From Oscillospiraceae bacterium (lineage in GTDB: Bacteria > Bacillota > Clostridia > Oscillospirales > Ruminococcaceae): DNA of 64,000 nt. Each line of letters starts with the position of its first letter. Positions within the stretch are counted from its first letter, which is position 1. The stretch is from NCBI GenBank assembly GCA_021199795.1, contig JAJQHJ010000003.1, forward strand, positions 248,001 to 312,000. The letters are read 5' to 3'. The notes beneath the pieces were generated by a model that was not told the DNA's origin, made no database searches, and saw only the letters and a program-made list of their open reading frames with translations. This document shows, piece by piece, positions 61,763 through 64,000 of this stretch. Made by a program: the position numbers and the translations under genes.

Positions 61763-64000
61763 ATGTTCAAAACAATTTTCTCACTTGCATTTGAGGGCAT
61801 AAAGCGAAGAAAGAGGCAGTCGCTTCTGATTTTCTTCGTCCTGCTCGTGTCGTTCACGTTTGCAATAATACTTCTGAGCTACACTTCAAGCGTCGCTGAG
61901 ACTAATTCACAGCTTCGCTACGATACATATGGCTCGTGGTATGGCGCAATCTCCGACGGAATCGACAGTGATCTTGAATATCTCGAAAGCACCGAATGGG
62001 TTGATGAGGTCGGCATAAGTGTCAACTACGGCTCAGCGTCGGTCATGGTCGGCGGACTTTCGCAAGGCTCACTTAAAATAGGAACAGCTGACGAAAACCT
62101 AGCCGAAATGGGAATAAACCTTGAAAGTGGACGAATGCCGACAAGTTCAAACGAAATCGCAATAGAAGCGGCGTCGCTCAATGAGGTCGGCTATGGTGCA
62201 ACCACCGGATCAAATATAACTATGCAATGGACATTCAAGAATGACAGCAATTCTGTCACAGTTGAAAGAACATTTAATGTTGTTGGTGTTATAAGCGAAT
62301 ACACGGGTCTATGGGATATCGATGCGAACTTGAACACCGCCATTATCACTGAAGAGGCTATGGCTGACATTCTTGCCGAAGCAGAAGAATCTATTGGCGA
62401 AATCACATCCCTCAGCACCGAGATAACCTACTTCTTCACCGTTAAATCAGGCATGGAGAATGGTGTTGAAAGCACCGTCAACAGCTATCTTTACCAGAAC
62501 CGTGAGGGCTCGACTATCAGAAGAGTCACTATAAACTCTGTCGTCGACATGGAAAGCGAAGCAGCACAGACCAATATGGTTTATCTTGTACTTATCTTAG
62601 CGATTACTATTTTAGCAGTTGTAATGATTTACATCTTACAGATGCAGGTGGAAGTAAAGCGAATCGTCCGATTCAGAAGCATTGGTGGTTCCAAGGGTCA
62701 GCTGAGATTTCTTATTCTCATAGAAACACTTATGCTTGCAATTCCGGCGGTCTTGATCGGAGTATTGCTTGGATTCTTAGGAATAAAGATTCTTCTCGGC
62801 GTGAGTGTATATTCCGGCTCGGTTGACGTTGCCGTTAGTATTCCGTGAAACTATCTTTTCATGGCATTGTCACTCTGGATTGTTGGCATACTTTTAGTCC
62901 GCATGATTACGTTCCAAGTTGCGCTTTCAACTCCATTGGTCGGCAGAATGGGAATGCAGAGAAGCAAGAACAAAGTCGTTGTCGGCTTCAGACGTGCCCT
63001 TATTATGCTTATGGCAACGCTTCTGTGTATTTCGGCGGTGTTTACTACTGTAAATCTGGCAGAACCGGTGAGCGAGTATAACTATTGGACTTCACTCTGG
63101 TCTTATTACATCAGTGAAATGGACGGAACTTTTTTAAGAAATGAATTTTCTCTTCCTGATCTGTCCGAATATGAAGCTGAGTTTCTGGCACTTGAGGGTG
63201 TCACTGATTTTGTTGGCTTTAATGACTTCTACGCATATGTAACCACCTCTGATGAAGAGTCCGGCGATTCTGTGGTCGTTATCACTATGGACTGGGACGA
63301 CCTGCAGAGGTATGTTGACACTACAGGGATTGACCAGGAAGCCTATGAGAGTGGAGAAAGCGTTATCGTCCAGATTGCTGCTGATAGAATAGACGGCACA
63401 TACTACGAAATGGAAGCCATCAATGTGAGCACCGGCGAAACAGTAACAATATCTGTGACTGAAAGCGAGGCTGTTACAGTTGTTCCGGAAGAGAACTCAG
63501 ATATTACAATCTCAATAGATTACAACCATTTCGACAGTTATTTCAGTGCTCACGGTAATACCACTCTTGATGAAAGCATTTTTGAGAGCTCGGGGCTTGT
63601 GAGTGTCGATGTAAATATCGGTGCTGTTCAGCTTATCGAGAGCGATGAGACCCTTGTTTCGCTCCTACAATACGACCGCTCCGACAGATACTCCATTGAG
63701 AACTACAACTACTACGTAATCTGCGCTCTGCCGGTTTTGCAGGAGATTGTCGACGAGATTCCCGAGGGCACACAATGGTGGATTGAAAACGAAAGATTTT
63801 TGCGTGGACAGCAGGAGGTCGGCTACAATCAGGGCTTCATATTCACCAACTTGAACGCAGGAGATCTCGGAGTGGACACAGCGGTAACAAAGCTTCTCTC
63901 TCAGATAGTGTATAAATCCTCCACTGATCTTGGACCGTTCGAAGCGGCATATTATAAGCTCTATAACTTCCGTGAGATAAATTACGCCAACGCACAAGTT
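61763..64000 (+). pseudogene. FtsX/MacB-type ABC permease, paralogue E, with in-frame TGA, runs off window
   Basis: Starts ATG at 61763 with AAAGGGGAAA upstream. Codons 1-361 give TM1, the first outer domain (YGSWYGAISDGIDSD), the KRIVRFRSIGGSKGQ motif and TM2-3. Codon 362 (62846-62848) is TGA in SIP-stop-NYL, where A, C and D have Trp. The same frame then continues for 384 sense codons to the window end. It encodes TM4 (LWIVGILLVRMIT), the TPLVGRMGMQRS linker, TM5 and most of a second outer domain that is about 30 residues longer than in C. Nothing else looks damaged. As written it yields a 361-residue fragment. TGA is a normal stop elsewhere in the window, so this is best read as a very recent nonsense mutation or a sequence error. 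The 3-prime end is not in the window. Confidence 0.8.

Noticed and set aside
62846-62848. TGA read as Trp (alternative genetic code) or as selenocysteine
   Set aside because: TGA ends several conserved genes here (for example the AbrB-type, deoB and pdp genes) and Trp is TGG elsewhere. Paralogues have Trp or Met, not Cys, at this position, and no selenocysteine-type context was apparent.
62845-63081. Open frame starting GTG at 62845 in another frame
   Set aside because: It is out of frame with the permease; the real frame continues with clear homology to the paralogues, so this is a shadow.

Overview
The window reads as the chromosome of a spore-forming anaerobic Firmicute, most likely a clostridial gut-type bacterium of the Oscillospirales/Ruminococcaceae kind. 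Reasons: spore maturation genes spmA/spmB, an AbrB/SpoVT-type regulator and a SpoIIM-like protein; an anaerobic class III ribonucleotide reductase; a tRNA-Ala T-box; strong AGGAGG ribosome binding sites; and many textbook promoters of the TTGACA-17-TATAAT type. The species placement is inference.

Layout. 1-3.6 kb: spmB/spmA (minus), an AbrB-type regulator with a Cys4 tail, then lgt and folD. 3.7-8.7 kb: a yybP-ykoY-type (Mn2+) riboswitch, mntP, a type II P-type cation ATPase and a cytoplasmic GH43 glycosidase. 8.7-12.1 kb: asnB (minus), then an SGNH-hydrolase-like protein and a DUF4358-type lipoprotein. 12.3-21.4 kb: nrdD, nrdG, an orphan OppA-like lipoprotein, deoC, deoD, deoB, cdd and pdp, which together make and salvage deoxynucleotides. 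21.4-27.6 kb: a DUF6514-like small protein, an alpha/beta hydrolase, tRNA-Val, a MarR regulator with a heterodimeric ABC exporter, and a HAD hydrolase. 27.6-31.9 kb: T-box-alaS, a HIT protein, an apt-like phosphoribosyltransferase and two tRNA-Gln genes. 31.9-36.5 kb: an esterase, then a tightly packed acyltransferase/GT8/GT8/acyltransferase cluster. 36.5-38.7 kb: a YfcE-type phosphodiesterase and a MATE exporter fired from overlapping promoters, then tRNA-Ser. 38.8-42.9 kb (minus): a second MarR/ABC/ABC operon built like the first. 43.2-46.0 kb: a membrane TPR protein, a SpoIIM-like protein, a DUF624/YesL-like protein and an opposing 59-residue gene. 46.1-47.5 kb: pyridoxal/pyridoxamine kinase and trmL.

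47.5-64.0 kb is the most unusual part: five large FtsX/MacB-type ABC permease paralogues (called A to E here, each about 820-860 residues, with two FtsX modules and two extracytoplasmic domains). No ABC ATPase gene lies beside any of them in the window. Four are in tandem. The fifth (E) lies on the far side of a pgk-tpiA-gpmI glycolytic operon and runs off the window end. Copy D appears to have lost its ATG (ACG sits at the expected start codon, behind a well-placed ribosome binding site). Copy E has one in-frame TGA where three paralogues have Trp, followed by 384 uninterrupted codons to the window end. The array looks like an expanding and partly decaying permease family.

Most genes lie in compact operons with stop/start overlaps and clear Rho-independent terminators. 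I saw no CRISPR array, insertion sequence, prophage gene or rRNA.
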